64,000 nt of DNA from Lumnitzera littorea (taxonomy: Eukaryota > Streptophyta > Magnoliopsida > Myrtales > Combretaceae). The stretch covers positions 90,981,925 to 91,045,924 of the forward strand of contig JAMXBB010000007.1 of the NCBI GenBank assembly GCA_024138015.1, read 5' to 3'. A program made the position numbers and the translations under genes. Below are positions 1 through 12,290 of this stretch, in pieces. Every line of letters starts with the position of its first letter. Positions within the stretch are counted from its first letter, which is position 1. The notes under the pieces are model-generated. The model saw only the letters and a program-made list of their open reading frames with translations, did not search any database and was not told the DNA's origin.

Positions 1-814
1 TCAACCAAATTCCACCACAAGTAGACATGGTGAATCAAGTACTTGGTACACTTGACTAGGAGTGTCTTATAGTTGACCTATCTATGAAACAAGTCTATTA
101 TTACTCTTTTCCTTTAGCATAGTCACTTAGGTTTGCTAGTGGTTGATTATGCTTTTGCCTATGTCAACTACCTTATGTTAAAACGTTAAAAGCCACTCTT
201 AAAACTCCAAAAATTGATTTAATACTCTTTAAAATGATCTCAACTCTTTAAAGACTCACTTTTCAAAGTCATTAGGTGCAACCATAGACAAACTTATCCA
301 CATTCATCATATAATTTCCAAATTAACAAATCAAGTAATAAAGAACAACCCTTAGTTTAACTTTTCAACAATGATTACAAGAATACCAAATTTCATATTG
401 AGCATCAATTGAATCGTAACTTATAATCTATCTCCATATGATCAACTCTTAACATTATACAAAAGAGGATCAGTATTTGAAGTCAAGTACAAATAGAGTA
501 TTAAACATTTAAGTGGCTAGAAAATTGGATCGACATTATAACAATAATTCAAATAGAGGATCAAACTTTTAAATGATTAAAATAGAAAGTCAATATTATG
601 ATAAATGATTCAAATAAAAGATTAAAACCCTGTTTTTATTAAATAACTTTCATAATTTTAATCCTTTAGTTAAACTGTTTTCATAACATTAATTATCTTC
701 TCTAATCACTTGAAAATTCAGTCCTCTATTTAAATCACTTTAATATTATATTGGTTCTTTATTTTAACCACTTAAAATTTGATTTTCTATTTCAATTTGA
801 CTTCAAATGTTAAT
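1..814. other. AT-rich intergenic DNA, no gene seen
   Basis: No reading frame of useful length, RNA gene or complete element was recognised. The sequence is AT-rich and has the look of decayed repeat DNA. The last five bases (810-814, TTAAT) are the left target-site duplication of the Cassandra element that follows. Confidence 0.5.
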
Positions 815-1022
815 TGTAATACCCCTTAAGTGCTAAGCAATGGAACTCTAGTGTGGCAACTTAAAGCACATCAAAACTCTAAAGTTAAGCATGCTCAAGC
901 TAGATCAATTATAAGATGGATGATCTTCTAGGAAGTTGTTACAACAGGGAATAAAACCGTGTGGCATTCTACATTAAAGTGAATAATACCTCAATGAAAG
1001 GAGCTCCGGTTAGGTCATTACA
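815..1022 (+). repeat. Cassandra 5' LTR
   Basis: 208-bp LTR with intact TG...CA ends. It pairs with the repeat at 1134-1356, sharing the opening TAATACYYYTTAAGTGCTA, the 5S-like core and the closing part with GGAGYTCC and GTYRTTACA. Confidence 0.83.
861..945 (+). other. 5S rRNA-like segment in Cassandra LTR1
   Basis: Reads AAAGCACATCAAAACTCTAA then AGTTAAGCATGCTCAAGC, followed by AGATGGATGATCTTCTAGGA. This lines up with the plant 5S rRNA middle and 3' half, including the internal pol III control region (AGTTAAGCGTGCTTGGGC and GGATGGGTGACC in functional 5S). It is a retrotransposon-borne relic, not a functional 5S gene: several control-region bases are changed and the 5' part is poorly kept. 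Confidence 0.8.
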
Positions 1023-1133
1023 AGTGGTATTAAAGCAGTCCACTAGTTAGAAGAACGAAAGTCTTACTTAGTAGTAGTCTTAGACCTATATAAAGAAATT
1101 GACAAAGACGTCAATTTTTTAAGGGGGGTAGAT

Positions 1134-1356
1134 TATAATACTTTTTAAGTGCTAGGTGATAGAACTCTAATCATCGAAGCACTTTTTGGAATAGCAAATT
1201 AAAACATGTACTCTAAAGTTAAGCATGCTTAGGCTAGGTTAATCCTAGGATGAGTGACTTCTTAGGAAGTTACTACACAAGGAGGTAAAACTATGTAGCA
1301 TTCCCTGTCAAAGTGGACGATACCTCAATTGGAGGAGTTCCAATCAAGTCGTTACA
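1134..1356 (+). repeat. Cassandra 3' LTR
   Basis: About 223 bp. The first dinucleotide is TA instead of TG, a G-to-A change at the terminus. Otherwise it follows the plan of LTR1 with small indels, and is followed directly by the TTAAT target duplication. Confidence 0.82.
1201..1275 (+). other. 5S rRNA-like segment in Cassandra LTR2
   Basis: Second 5S-like block with CTCTAAAGTTAAGCATGCTT and, downstream, CCTAGGATGAGTGACTTCTT. It is closer to genuine 5S in the GGATGAGTGAC part than the LTR1 copy, while the 5' portion is more altered. Confidence 0.8.
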
Positions 1357-4046
1357 TTAATCGACTCATATGCAATTCGCTCATTAACTCCTAAATGAAA
1401 GGACTTTAACAAGATAACTTAAATGATAATATGGAAGATGTAAATAGAAGCATACATAAATCACAAATGCCCATACATTGGTGATTATGTAAAATAAATG
1501 TAGATAAATTAACTAAATATATTTGGGATATTATCACAATCACTAACTCAACATTTCACGGTTTTTGCAATTCTATGCCTTAAGTTTCAAGTCGTAAAAT
1601 TATACATTGAATTTGAAGTTTATTTACCATTTGTACTACGTTATCTTTTTTCATTACTAACTAAGTGACTATTAACTCATTCATCATGGAAAACCAATAA
1701 TATTATCGTACATGTAAATTTTAATTTTACAATCCTTAATTAGCTATCCACATCATCAGTTGGTTGAGAGAGCAAATAAAAGTAAAAGAAACAAATGAAA
1801 TCAACATGCAATAAGAATATAACATGACAACAAATAAAATTAAAACAAACATTGTCATAATCTGAAGGCTACTTACTCATAGTAGGTCACCATATGTTAT
1901 ACAAAGACCAATGCTTGACTCCCTTATCACTCATTACTCTTCCTATGTTGTACAAGGCTTCTACTACAAATACAGCCTAAGCAAGTACTAGATAAAAGAA
2001 ATACCAAAGTAGATAAATAACTTAAATAAAGCAAAGTCTTACATAAGCAACTTAAATATTAACTAGGGACTTCGGTCACCCAAAATACTCAAAATCATGT
2101 CTAATATCTAAAAAGTCAAAGTACTTTAAGAACATTATAGCAATCTAAAACAAACAAAATTAACCAATTGGAGTCCATATCTATAATTCTATTCAAACAA
2201 TTCTCTCTTACCCTCTAATAAGTGTTGAAACTACATACTTATTTAAAGGATTTCTCTAACAATTATATATGATTCAATAGATTTTTTAGCAAAAGTATAT
2301 GAATTTTCATTAAAATCATGTTTAATTTTTCAACACAAGTGTAATTCATATTTTTTGTTATAATTGCTAAAAGTAGTATATACTTAAAGAATTTAAGCTT
2401 TTCGTGTTTGATGTTGCTAGTCTTGAAGCTACCACGTAATGGTAGCCCTATTCAAAAAGATAGAAACAAAGAAAAAGAAGGAAACTTAGAGTTAGAACTA
2501 TTGGCTTAAAGGTAAGCCTAGCCATCGTCAAGCCAATATCTTAAACAGAATTGAATCAAGTTGCAAAACTAGAAGGGTATATTGACTTGACAATTCCCAA
2601 GTTACCATCATAACAGTATACTGAGCCATTGAAGCAAAATGCACCATTTCATTAAAGAGGAAGAGAAGAAGTATCTAACACCTATCTACCGTTATGATGG
2701 TACCCTTACTTACCATCATGTAGGTAATTACCTAATATAAAAATTTCTTCTTCTTCATTTTCTACATATTTTGCTTTCGTATTTTGTAGGGTTCATGGTT
2801 TTGTTTTGCCATTCTCTTCCTCCTTAGGCTATCTTAGGTTACTTTTAGGGTAGTTTTATGATTTCTATGATGTTTTCTTGTATTGTTATGCTCATAGCGT
2901 AGACTTTTAATGGATTTTAGCACTTTTCAAGGTTTAGGTTTGTAGACTTCCATTACATTTATAGAGATTGTTGGGAAAATCTTGAGAAACTCCATTATTA
3001 AGGTTGAGGAGCCCTGTTTTGTAATATTTCTCATATTTTTTCCATGTTTAATGCAACGTTTATTTTCATGTTCATTTGTACTATGTATTAAATGTTTATT
3101 CTCCATAAATGTGATAAATAGTGCATATTATGCTTATGGGTAGTGTTCAAACATGATGAAATAGTTGTGGCTATTAATATTCTTGTATTGTGATAGTGTA
3201 AATTTAGAAATTTACTTAGTTCTATTGTATAATTAGGTATAACTTAAGTGGTAGATTAACGTTGAGCTAGATAGTGATTTCCACACATTGGGCTTTCTCC
3301 CTTATTATCCTAATAAGGTCTAGATAATGTAATAAGATTAGAAAACTCTAAATGAAACCTAAGATTCCTAATTAAATAAGTAAGTTTTTAGAATTAAGAC
3401 CTAAATCAGTGTACTCACTTAGAGATAAAAATCGGTTAGAATAAGAAATCAATTCTAACATAGTTATTTAAGTAGTGACGGGACTTGGATGGCTAGCTAA
3501 TAGTATATATGTAATATTAATGATACAATACTCTTGCTACATGGTAGAATTTACGAAACGAGAGTGGGATAAATTCAATGAGTGTGAGTAAAATCCATGT
3601 TTAAACTATTATAAATACTCTAATAGCATAGCTACAACAATCTCAAATGATTGTTTACTTATACATGTACATTTTTTTATAGAGAAATCTACATCTTAAA
3701 ACGAAGAAATTGCTAAAATTTATGCTTAATTCCATTATAGTTTTCACTTCTATTTAGGTAACTTATATGTTCTTTCTTTAAAATTGTTGAATCAATTGCT
3801 TAGATTAGAGTAGAAATAGTAGAATTTAGTACTTAGTTATCTTTCAAAAGTGTATTATTTCCTTCACTGCAAAATACAACCTTAGTTACTCTCTTTGTTT
3901 TATCAATAGACTGGTACACTTGCCATTTATTCATAGTTTCTACTAAAATGTATTTATTTCTATTTGTAAACGAGTCCATTGACAATATTGCATTCCATTA
4001 TTTTTTAAAAGGGGCAAATTCGTATTTGCATATGATACTAGTGGAG
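1357..4046. other. AT-rich repeat remnants, no gene
   Basis: No protein-coding frame is supported. The stretch at about 2,400-2,950 looks like an LTR promoter relic (see the separate entry). The rest is anonymous AT-rich DNA with a poly(A) run at about 4,132-4,148 lying just inside the next LTR. A TGATACTA at 4,033-4,040 resembles the reverse complement of a Met-type primer binding site next to that LTR, but no gag follows. Confidence 0.45.
2400..2950 (+). promoter_or_regulatory. LTR-like promoter relic with palindromes and TATA box
   Basis: A TATA-like TATAAAAAT lies at 2,736-2,744. Just upstream are a perfect 14-bp palindrome TAGGTAATTACCTA (2,721-2,734) and an inverted repeat ATGATGGTA/TACCATCAT (2,694-2,702 and 2,711-2,719). 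Further upstream, TAGAACTATTGGCTT (about 2,497-2,511) is the reverse complement of sequence near 19,548-19,563, in the flank of element B, which has its own TACCATC/GATGGTA palindrome next to a TATA-like site. I infer that both are U3 promoter relics of one LTR family in opposite orientations; the ends of this copy were not found. Confidence 0.4.
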
Positions 4047-7000
4047 TGAGATCACGATACTACCCTCTATAGCTCTTACATCTCAACCAAAGAAGTCGGA
4101 TATTGACCTGGAGAATATCCCTACCTAGTACAAAAAAAAAAAAAAAAATCTTGCTACTACAAAAGAAAACTGTAGGGGAATAAGCTATATAGCTTAATGA
4201 GTTAAACCCCAAGCCATGCAACAAATAAGTTTATCAAGCATTACACAACCATATGAATGCATGTACATACGGTATGCCAAACATAATACATACAGTTGAC
4301 CCATTGCTATATATAACTCGAATATAACACCCTCTGAAGTTAGACTTAGGTATTATACTTGAACTCAATAATCACCTATGAAGCTCTTTATCTCATAGAA
4401 AAATAGATTGCGATATGTATAATTTTATAAAAGAGTTTGAAGTATAGTTATCAGGGGCACATGTAGTCTACATTTACTCCTAAACAAAGATCCCAAGACT
4501 AGATCCTTAGCCATGTGGTTAGCGTCTCCATTAGCTAGTAAGCTCACCGCTAAACTAAGGTCATGTAGTACATGTGCATCATACTATAAACACAATCAGT
4601 CTCAAGAACTTTGCATATATAGAAAGTAACCCCTATAAGGCTTCACTTATCCCGGCATAGTGTGATGGCTGGAATATCATAATGTGATGCATGATATGCA
4701 GAGCTAGTTAAGTTAATTGTATCAGATATAATTAGGTTCGTTTTTCTTAATGATCAAGCAATAACATAACTCTCGTACATCCTATACTTACCTATCATAT
4801 AGCACTTAGCTTATTATTGAGCATTTATGGTAGCTTCACGGACAAACAAGCAACTTTAAGCACATGCAAAACCCAATACCCTAGCATACAGTAATGTTAT
4901 CATCAAGAAATTTAGTGCGACTAAGTACGACCACAACTAAGTATGGAATCATCAAGATTACTCACTCCGCCATATCTAAATCAAGGGTCGCAGTAATCGA
5001 TATCCATATTTGAATCACCTGTAAATAGAGTAATATTATTATAAAAATGGTGTTTTGGAAATAATTCCTTAATATTTGGTTCTTTCATTTGTTAGGTTAT
5101 TTTAGGTTATGGATTTTTAGTTAAAACTTCAATCGCGTATAACTTTTTCATTTTAACTCTAATTTTTATGATCTTATAGTCAATTTTTATTGTTTTCAAA
5201 TATACTTTCACATGGTGATGTCCCTTTTTGGATATGGAACCGGCAACTTATCATGCTAGTTAGGTCAATAACAAGAGCTCTTTGGTGAAAATAGCTCAGT
5301 TTAATGTTGGTTTGAGTATGACATCTTAGATGGGCTTCTTATTTAGGTTTTCTAGGTTCTCTTCATGGGCTTAAGGGTGAATTTGAAAATATTAGGATTT
5401 TACTTAGTTGTTTTTCATCTCATCTTTTTTTTTTCTCTTTATTTTTTCTTTTTTAGGGAATCTTACCTTTGTTAAGTTTTCTTGTAGGTCATACTTAGTC
5501 AAATTTTTAATGTAAGCTTTCCTAGTTGAATTATCTCAATTGAAACTTAGGGTGAAGTTTTTTAGCTTAGTTCTAATCTTTCATTAAGTGTTTTGAGATG
5601 GTTTTCCTTCACTACAAACATAGAATAATAGATTTCTCTACACTTTTCATGATATAAGGAAAATAAAACCTTACTAAACTAATATGTAAAGTTACTAGCT
5701 TAAGTGCTATATGGAATATACTTAGAGTGTTACAGGTCCCATGATAAAACATATGCTTCATTTAACATAGCATAAGGAGGAATGGAAAAGATAGAAATGA
5801 CCTAGATCCTAGCTTAAGCACTACATGGACGTGTGCTTTCCCAATTGAGTAGCAACTAGATTATGGAAAGAAGGAACATACTTCATTTTCTATTTCACTT
5901 AGCAAAATGTGGTAAGGATGTTCAAAACCAAATCATGAAGATGTTATAATTCTTTGTCTTCAAAAGAAAGGTGTGGTTAGTGCCTAAGTTACTAAGGTTA
6001 GGCTTCATATTCTACTCTTCGGAGTCATTGAGAAAGGAAGTACTTACTTACTATCCACATACTTAAGGAGATGTTGGATGGAATAGATAATGCTAACCCC
6101 TTCTTGCTTGTCCCCTTAGTGTGAATTACCCTTGAACGTACCTCCTACTTGGTGAAGTGCTAGAGAGTAAGAGAAGAAAGAGTGCTTGGAAGGGGGGTAT
6201 ATGTGCTATGATAGAGTTAGGTGATACTCCCTCTCTTTCTTGATTTCTTTTCTATGTGATACAAGGACAAGGATGGAGATTTTGGGCAACAATTGAATCC
6301 TATTTTTTGAACAATTTTAGTACATGAAAAAGGAAGATTTGAAGGATTGATTGATAGTTTAAGTGTAGATTTCAAAAGGGTAATGATGGAGGGTGGTTTA
6401 CTACTCACATTGACAACTCCTACACTACACATGAGAGATGGCGTATGGTGTATTTTCTTGGAGAGTTAGCAATCGAAACAATGAGGAAAGCAAGGATGAA
6501 TTGTCCTTTGTTTGTATTTAGTAGATAAGATGATGATTAGTTAGGGTATGGCTTAGGTTTCTTAGTACTTCATGTCCTTTTTGAGTTAGAAAGGTAGCTT
6601 ATCATAAGGATAAAGTTTGAGCAAAAGTTAACTCTCCTTCTTTGGTGCAAGGAGCATGGCATAAGGAACATCCTAAGGTTGCATGTTTGCAGCAGAAATT
6701 GCAAGAAAAAGAGTCCAAAAAAAGTGTGACAAGAAGTTTCTATGGTAAAATTTCAAAGGGGTTATGATGGGTTTTGTTAGAAGGCAAATGTAACAAGCAT
6801 TTGTCTTGTGTTGAGTTGATTTAGAGGGGCTTCCATAGCAAAAAATTTGCAGCCAAAAAGGATGAAAAAGTAGGTGTTTAGTCATCCTTTTTATTGTACT
6901 TAACAAGGCTAATGATTGGGAAAAGTAAGGTTCTTTGTCTTATGCTCATAATGACTTGTCACAAGGATAAAGATAGCTAGTTTAAGCAACTAATGAGGGC

Positions 7001-7446
7001 ATTGGATAGTTAAACTAAAAAAGTTATAATTGGTCTTTTTTTTAATTAATTAATATAGTGTAGTATACATGCAAGGTGACAAGGTAATGTTGGTTTTACA
7101 TGCATGGGAAGTGCATGCTTTACGTAGGGGTAGAAAATTTGTATCATGCAAATTTTGTTAGTCAACTTTCTAGGTACTTATGAGCAATTGTATAAATATA
7201 TATTTAAGGACTTGAGGATACAATTATATTAATCGCTTATTGTAGTTATGAAGGTAATCTTTACGTAGGTTTATCATAGTTGAAAGTTAAATTGTTTATT
7301 ATCAAATATTCATTAGGGTAGTTATTATTATTATCAAGATAGCTTGGTTATTTGTGATTGTTACTCTTAGGAATGTGTTATGGTGATTTATTCATGGCAC
7401 TCAAATTCGTAGCACGAACTAGAAAGGAAAACTAGCAACATTTACA
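4047..7446 (-). repeat. 3' LTR of Ty3/gypsy element A (about 3.4 kb)
   Basis: Very long LTR. Its high-coordinate end (...ATTTACA, 7446) abuts a purine tract read on the minus strand, so for element A this is the 3' LTR. The low end near 4,047 (TGAGATCACGATACTACC) matches the start of solo LTR F (TATCACGATCCGAGG, 51,363), and the two have almost the same length (3,400 and 3,384 bp). A second copy at about 23,280-27,871 follows it through most of its length, for example GATGCATGATATGC and the ATGCATGGGAAGTGCATGCT block near the high end. Relative to that copy about 175 bp is missing near 5,395. No coding capacity was recognised. LTRs of this length with a Del/Tekay-type pol fit the chromovirus Tekay clade. 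Confidence 0.7.
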
Positions 7447-7463
7447 TGTTTTCCCCCTTAAAT
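7447..7463 (-). other. Polypurine tract of element A
   Basis: On the minus strand this reads TTTAAGGGGGAAAACA directly before the LTR start TGTAAATG. It follows a TTTGAGGACAAAGCATAA stretch of the kind usually seen between the end of pol and the polypurine tract in Tekay-like elements. It fixes the orientation of element A. Confidence 0.7.
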
Positions 7464-10400
7464 TATGCTTTGTCCTCAAAACTAGAAATGCTTACCTGGT
7501 TGTTCGAACAAATGCAAGTACTTAGAGCATATACTTTCTTTTGCTTCCTAAGTAGCTCATTCCCATTCATGGTTCCTCTACAACACTCTAACATACCTAA
7601 TTTGTTTATTCCTCAACTTTTACACTTTCGTATAAGCGATCTTAACTAGATGCTCTTCATAGATTAAGTTTTCCTTGAGTCGAATTGGTTCTAATTCAAC
7701 AATGCAATCAGCATTAGGAATATGCTTTTGCAACACTAACATATGGAAAATGTTATGGACTCTCGACAAATTGTGTAGAAAGGTGAGGCTATGAGCTGAA
7801 TTACCTACTCTTTCCAATATTTCAAATGAACCAATGTACCTCAAACCTAACTTTCCTTAGGTCTTGACACGGCATATGCTCTTAATGGGATTTACCTTAA
7901 GGTACACTTGTTTCCTTGCTTGAAATTCTACTTCTCTTCTTTTTGTATCTACCTAGTGCCTTTGCTTATCTTATACCCTTTCATCCTTTGCCTTATGACT
8001 AAAATTTTGGCGATAGCTTCTTGTACCAAATCTAAGCCTAGGGTTGCTTTTTCTATATCATCCCAAAATAGAGGTGATCGACACTTTCGACCATACAGGG
8101 CTTCATATGGGAGCATTTGAATTATAGGGTGGTAATTGTTATTATTCGTAAATTCCACCAAAGGTAGGTGGATGTCCTAGCTTCCTTTAAACTCTAACAA
8201 ATAAGCTCATAACATATCTTCTAAGGTCTATATGGTCTTTTCAGATTGTCCATCTATCTTAGGATAAGATGCTATGTTAAACTGTAGCCTTGTTCCTAAT
8301 ACCTTTCGTAAGTTGGCTTAAAATTTTGACATGAAGCAAGGATTTCTATCAAACACGATTCTCTTTGGGACACCATGCAATCACATGATTTCCTTTAAGT
8401 AGATCTAAGCTGATTTATCTAGAGAAGAGGTCATATTAATAGGGAAGAAATTAGCAAACTTAGTAATTCAGTTGACCATGACCTAAATAGCTTCAAATTC
8501 GATGGTAGTTCTTGATAAGGCACAAACAAAATCCATGGAAATATGTTCCCATTTCCACCTAGGAATAGGCCACGGCTGCAAGAGTCCACTTGGTTGCTGG
8601 TGTTCTACATTTACCTTCTAACATGTCTCACATTTAATTATGAAGTTGATAACATCCTAATTCATCCCATTCCACCATAAGTATTGCTTAAGATCTTATT
8701 ACATTTTTGTCCCTCCTAGGTAGATGGTATAACCCAGGCGGTAAGCCTCATTCATGATTTCCTTTTGTAGTTCTGGCCGTTTTAGCATGCATATCTAATT
8801 GTTTATGTGTAACACTCCCTGTTCATTTAGTTTAAAGTTTGTATACTTCTCATTTGCCAATCCTTCTTTTATTCTTGTCAAAGCAGGATTCTCTTGATGT
8901 GTTATGTGGAGGCATTCTACCAGGGTTGGCTCTACCATTAAGCTTAGAAGTTCTACATCAGCATCTTACTAGCAAAATTCCATTTTCAACCTCTCAAATT
9001 TCTTGATCAACTCTTGTTGTTCTATAAGGAGTGACACAACGTTGATACGATCCTTTCTGCTTAAAGCATCAACTACTACATTAACCTTGCTGGGGTAGTA
9101 GTTTATACCTAAATCATAGTCCTTAATTAATTCGAGTCATCTCCTCTATCTCATGTTCATTTCTTTTTAGGTAAAGAGCTACTTGAGACTCTTGTTATTG
9201 GTGTAAATCTCACACCATAGTCTATATAAGTAGTATCTCTGCAACATAAGGGCAAACACTATGGCTACTAGCTCCAAATCATATATCAGATAATTTTGCT
9301 CATGGGGTCTCAATTGTCTTGATGCATAAGTTATCACTTTCCCATTCTACATCAATACAAAACCCAACCATTCTTGGAGGCATCATTATGTACGATGAAT
9401 GGTTCTTCATTGTTGGGTAGTACAAGGACAAGGACCAATACCAATATGCTCTTTAGTTCTTAAAAGCTTTCCTCTCTTTTTATGTTCTACTTGAATTTCA
9501 CATTTTTCTATGTCAATTAAGTGAGTAGTCTTACTATCTTCAAGAAATCTTTTATGAACTTTCTGTAATACCTGGCTAATCTAAGGAAACATCATACTTT
9601 CGTAACCATTTTAGGTCTTTTCTAGTCAATAATAGCCAACAGAAATTCCACCACCCAACATCATATGTCCCAAAAAGGATATTTCTTTCAACCAAAAATT
9701 GCACTTGGATAGTTTCGCATACAATTTATGTTCCCTCAAAGTTTGTAGTACTAACCGAAGATGTTCTTCATGTTTTTCCTTGAAGGATGAGCATACCAGA
9801 ATATCATCGATAAACATTATTACAAACTTATCCAATAAGGGTTAGAAAACTTAGTTAATCAAGTCCATGAAGGTAACTAGCACATTCATTAAGTCGAATA
9901 GCATCCTAAGTTATTCATAGTGACCATACCAAATTCTAAAAGCGGTCTTCAGAACATCTTTTGCCTTAATTCTCAACTAATGGAAGCTAGACCATAAGTT
10001 GATCCTAGAGAATACACTTGCACCCTACAATTGGTCAAATAGGTCATCAATGTAGGGCAAGGGATACTTATTCTTGATGGTCACCTTGTTCAACTCTTGA
10101 TAGTCGATACAAAGCTGCAACGAGTTATCCCTTTTCTTAATAAGCAACACTAGTGCACTCTACAAAGAAACACTAGCTCTAGTAAACTCTAGATCCAATA
10201 ACTCTCATAACTTCTTCTTTAGTTCCTTTGACTCCATTGGGAGCATTTTATATGGGGCTTTAGATAAGGGCTTGGTTTTGAAGGCGAAGTCGATGACAAA
10301 GTCTATCTCCCTCTTTGGTGGTACTCCTGGTAGTTTGTTAGGAAATACGTCTGGGAACTCATTTACCACTCAAATTTCCTCAAGTCCAAGCTTCTTAGTT

Positions 10401-12290
10401 TCATTCTTTAAGGAATGTAGCCATGTCACATCTATTAACAATTCCAAGGAGCTCATTTCATGTACTTTCACCATGGTAGAACCCCCTTTAAACTCAACTT
10501 TGGTCCCTTTAGGTGTTTCAAAAGTTACTTTCTTTTCTTCACAATTGATTGTGGCCTTCTCATTAGTCATCCAATTCATCTAAGGATAGCTTCATACTTG
10601 TTCAACCTAAGAAGGATCAAGTCAGCACGACTACTATTATTTTGTATCCTCAAGGAGCAATTTTGGATCATTTCCATGGTTACTCCTACACTCCCAGTTC
10701 GAGTCTTTACTACTAATTCCTTCTCAGTACTTAAAATTTCCACATTCACTCGTTAAGCCACTTTAGGTGTAATATATATACGGGATGCTAGTTAACTTCC
10801 ACATTCCCTGAATAACAATCATTGTTTTTCAACTAACTGTTATTACAGGATTATTTCTTATTCATTTTTCTTGATTTATGTCTAAACCACAATAATCCAT
10901 TTTCATATTCTTAATAAAGTTTGAACAAGTCAACGATAAGTTACTTACTTAAAATAAGCTCAATGTTGACTCCTTCCTCAACCTCCTCATGAATACTTAT
11001 ATCATCTTCTATAGTATCATAACACTCCTAGTCACCCTTTAAGTTGTATACCCTAGCTACATTTGCCATTTTGGTCATCCATTCCCAATACTAAGCCTTC
11101 CAATAATCTTGCCAATTAGAGGGCGACCAATGATAATTGATAGTCTAGTAGTTGCTATGGCCAATGCTTGACACTAAAGGCAAGTAAATGAAAAGTTTCC
11201 TTACTTATGACATATAAGATAGGCTATCGAATTCCTTTTAGGACAATTAAGAGATCAGTGAGAGTATTCTCTATAGAAGAAATATTTCCCTTGTAGTTGA
11301 GGGCAGTCTCAAAGGTAATGGCTTCCTTGACATTTCTAGCACATAACTACCCCATTGACATTTTTTTTTTAATTAACTTTTAGGGTCTTAAGATTCTTGT
11401 TAGAACTCATGTTACTGGTACTTAAGATGTCTTGGGGCCTTTTACTAAACACCTTTATCCTTCTCCTACCTGGATCCTCACTTTATCTTTTTGCATTATC
11501 TAAGATCCGAGTTTTTTCCACCATCTCAGCAAACATCTTAGGCTCAAATTCCAAAAGCCTTCTTTTCATGCCTGGGTCAAAACCCTTAGAGGAAACTTGC
11601 ATCTTGAACCAATCCCTCGTTTGGTACTCAAGGGGCACAAACTGTAACAATCAGTTGAACTCGACTTCATATTAGTCAATTGTTCGATTTCCTTTTACCA
11701 GATCTAGCTACCCTTTACTATACTTCAACCTAAGACATACTAGAAAATAGTAGGCTAAGAATTTATTCCTAAACACCTACCATGTAATTAGGCCTCTTAA
11801 GTTCCTTTGCTTCAAATCTTACTAAGTTCGAGCCCTCATTTTCAATAGGTAAGTGTCATAGATGAGGCGGAGGTAAGGCGGTACTTCAAAAGCTCCAAAA
11901 GATCACTCCACTTGATTTTGCTAATCCTCAACTTCATCAGGTCGGCTAATAATTCCTTCGAAATACCTGTTACAACAAAGGAACTCTTATAGCAAGCTTC
12001 GCTAAGCTTAAAACTCTAGAGGTGTAGGTAAAGCAGTGTAAGCTAACGCAATAAGAGGCAGTAGTAGTAGTAGTAAAGGTGGAGATAGTAGTAGAGGCAT
12101 TGCCAACATGGGCTATACCGCTATAAGTGAAGGTGCTTGCACCGAAGGTGTATTCTCCTACTATAAATAAGTCTTGAGTAACTCAATAAATGCATAGATA
12201 GCTACTAAGATCTCTAATGTTCTATCTTAGGGCAATCCTTACCCTTTATCTGGAGCAAGTGGGGCCCTATTTACAAGAGGCTTCCCTCAA
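7464..12290 (-). pseudogene. Ty3/gypsy (Tekay/Del-like chromovirus) gag-pol relic, element A
   Basis: Read on the minus strand from high to low coordinates. Gag is at about 12,290-11,390 (AYYFLVCLRLKYSKG-like capsid remnant and LVKGNRTI near 11,640-11,800). The end of the protease region is near 10,560-10,610 (ILR.NWMTNEKATINC). Reverse transcriptase follows with LCIDYQELNKVTIKNKYPLP at about 10,100 and the active site as FIDD instead of YVDD near 9,800. RNase H is at about 9,560-8,900. Integrase has PWPIPRWKWEHISMDFV near 8,560 and ALYGRKCRSP near 8,080. The C-terminal region (YIGSFEILERVG, SRVHNIFHM, ENLIYEEHLVKI) spans 7,844-7,620, where chromovirus chromodomains sit. In-frame stops and frame changes occur throughout, so it cannot encode a polyprotein. 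No matching 5' LTR was found at the gag end, so the element is truncated or rearranged there. Confidence 0.8.

Larger units (their letters stand above)
815..1356 (+). mobile_element. Cassandra-type TRIM retrotransposon (complete, decayed)
   Basis: A 542-bp non-coding LTR element. LTR1 is 815-1022 (starts TGTAATACC, ends ...TTACA) and LTR2 is about 1134-1356 (starts TATAATACT, ends ...TTACA). The internal part is only about 110 bp: a primer binding site at 1025-1036 (TGGTATTAAAGC, two mismatches to the initiator-Met PBS TGGTATCAGAGC) and a purine tract AAGGGGGG at 1121-1128 just before LTR2. It is flanked by a perfect 5-bp target duplication TTAAT (810-814 and 1357-1361). Both LTRs carry a 5S rRNA-like block, the hallmark of Cassandra. 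There is no coding capacity, as expected, so mobility would depend on another element's proteins. The LTRs differ at many sites, so this is an old insertion. Confidence 0.88.

Noticed and set aside
861..1275. Functional 5S rRNA genes
   Set aside because: Both 5S-like blocks lie in retrotransposon LTRs, lack an intact 5' half and have altered pol III control bases.
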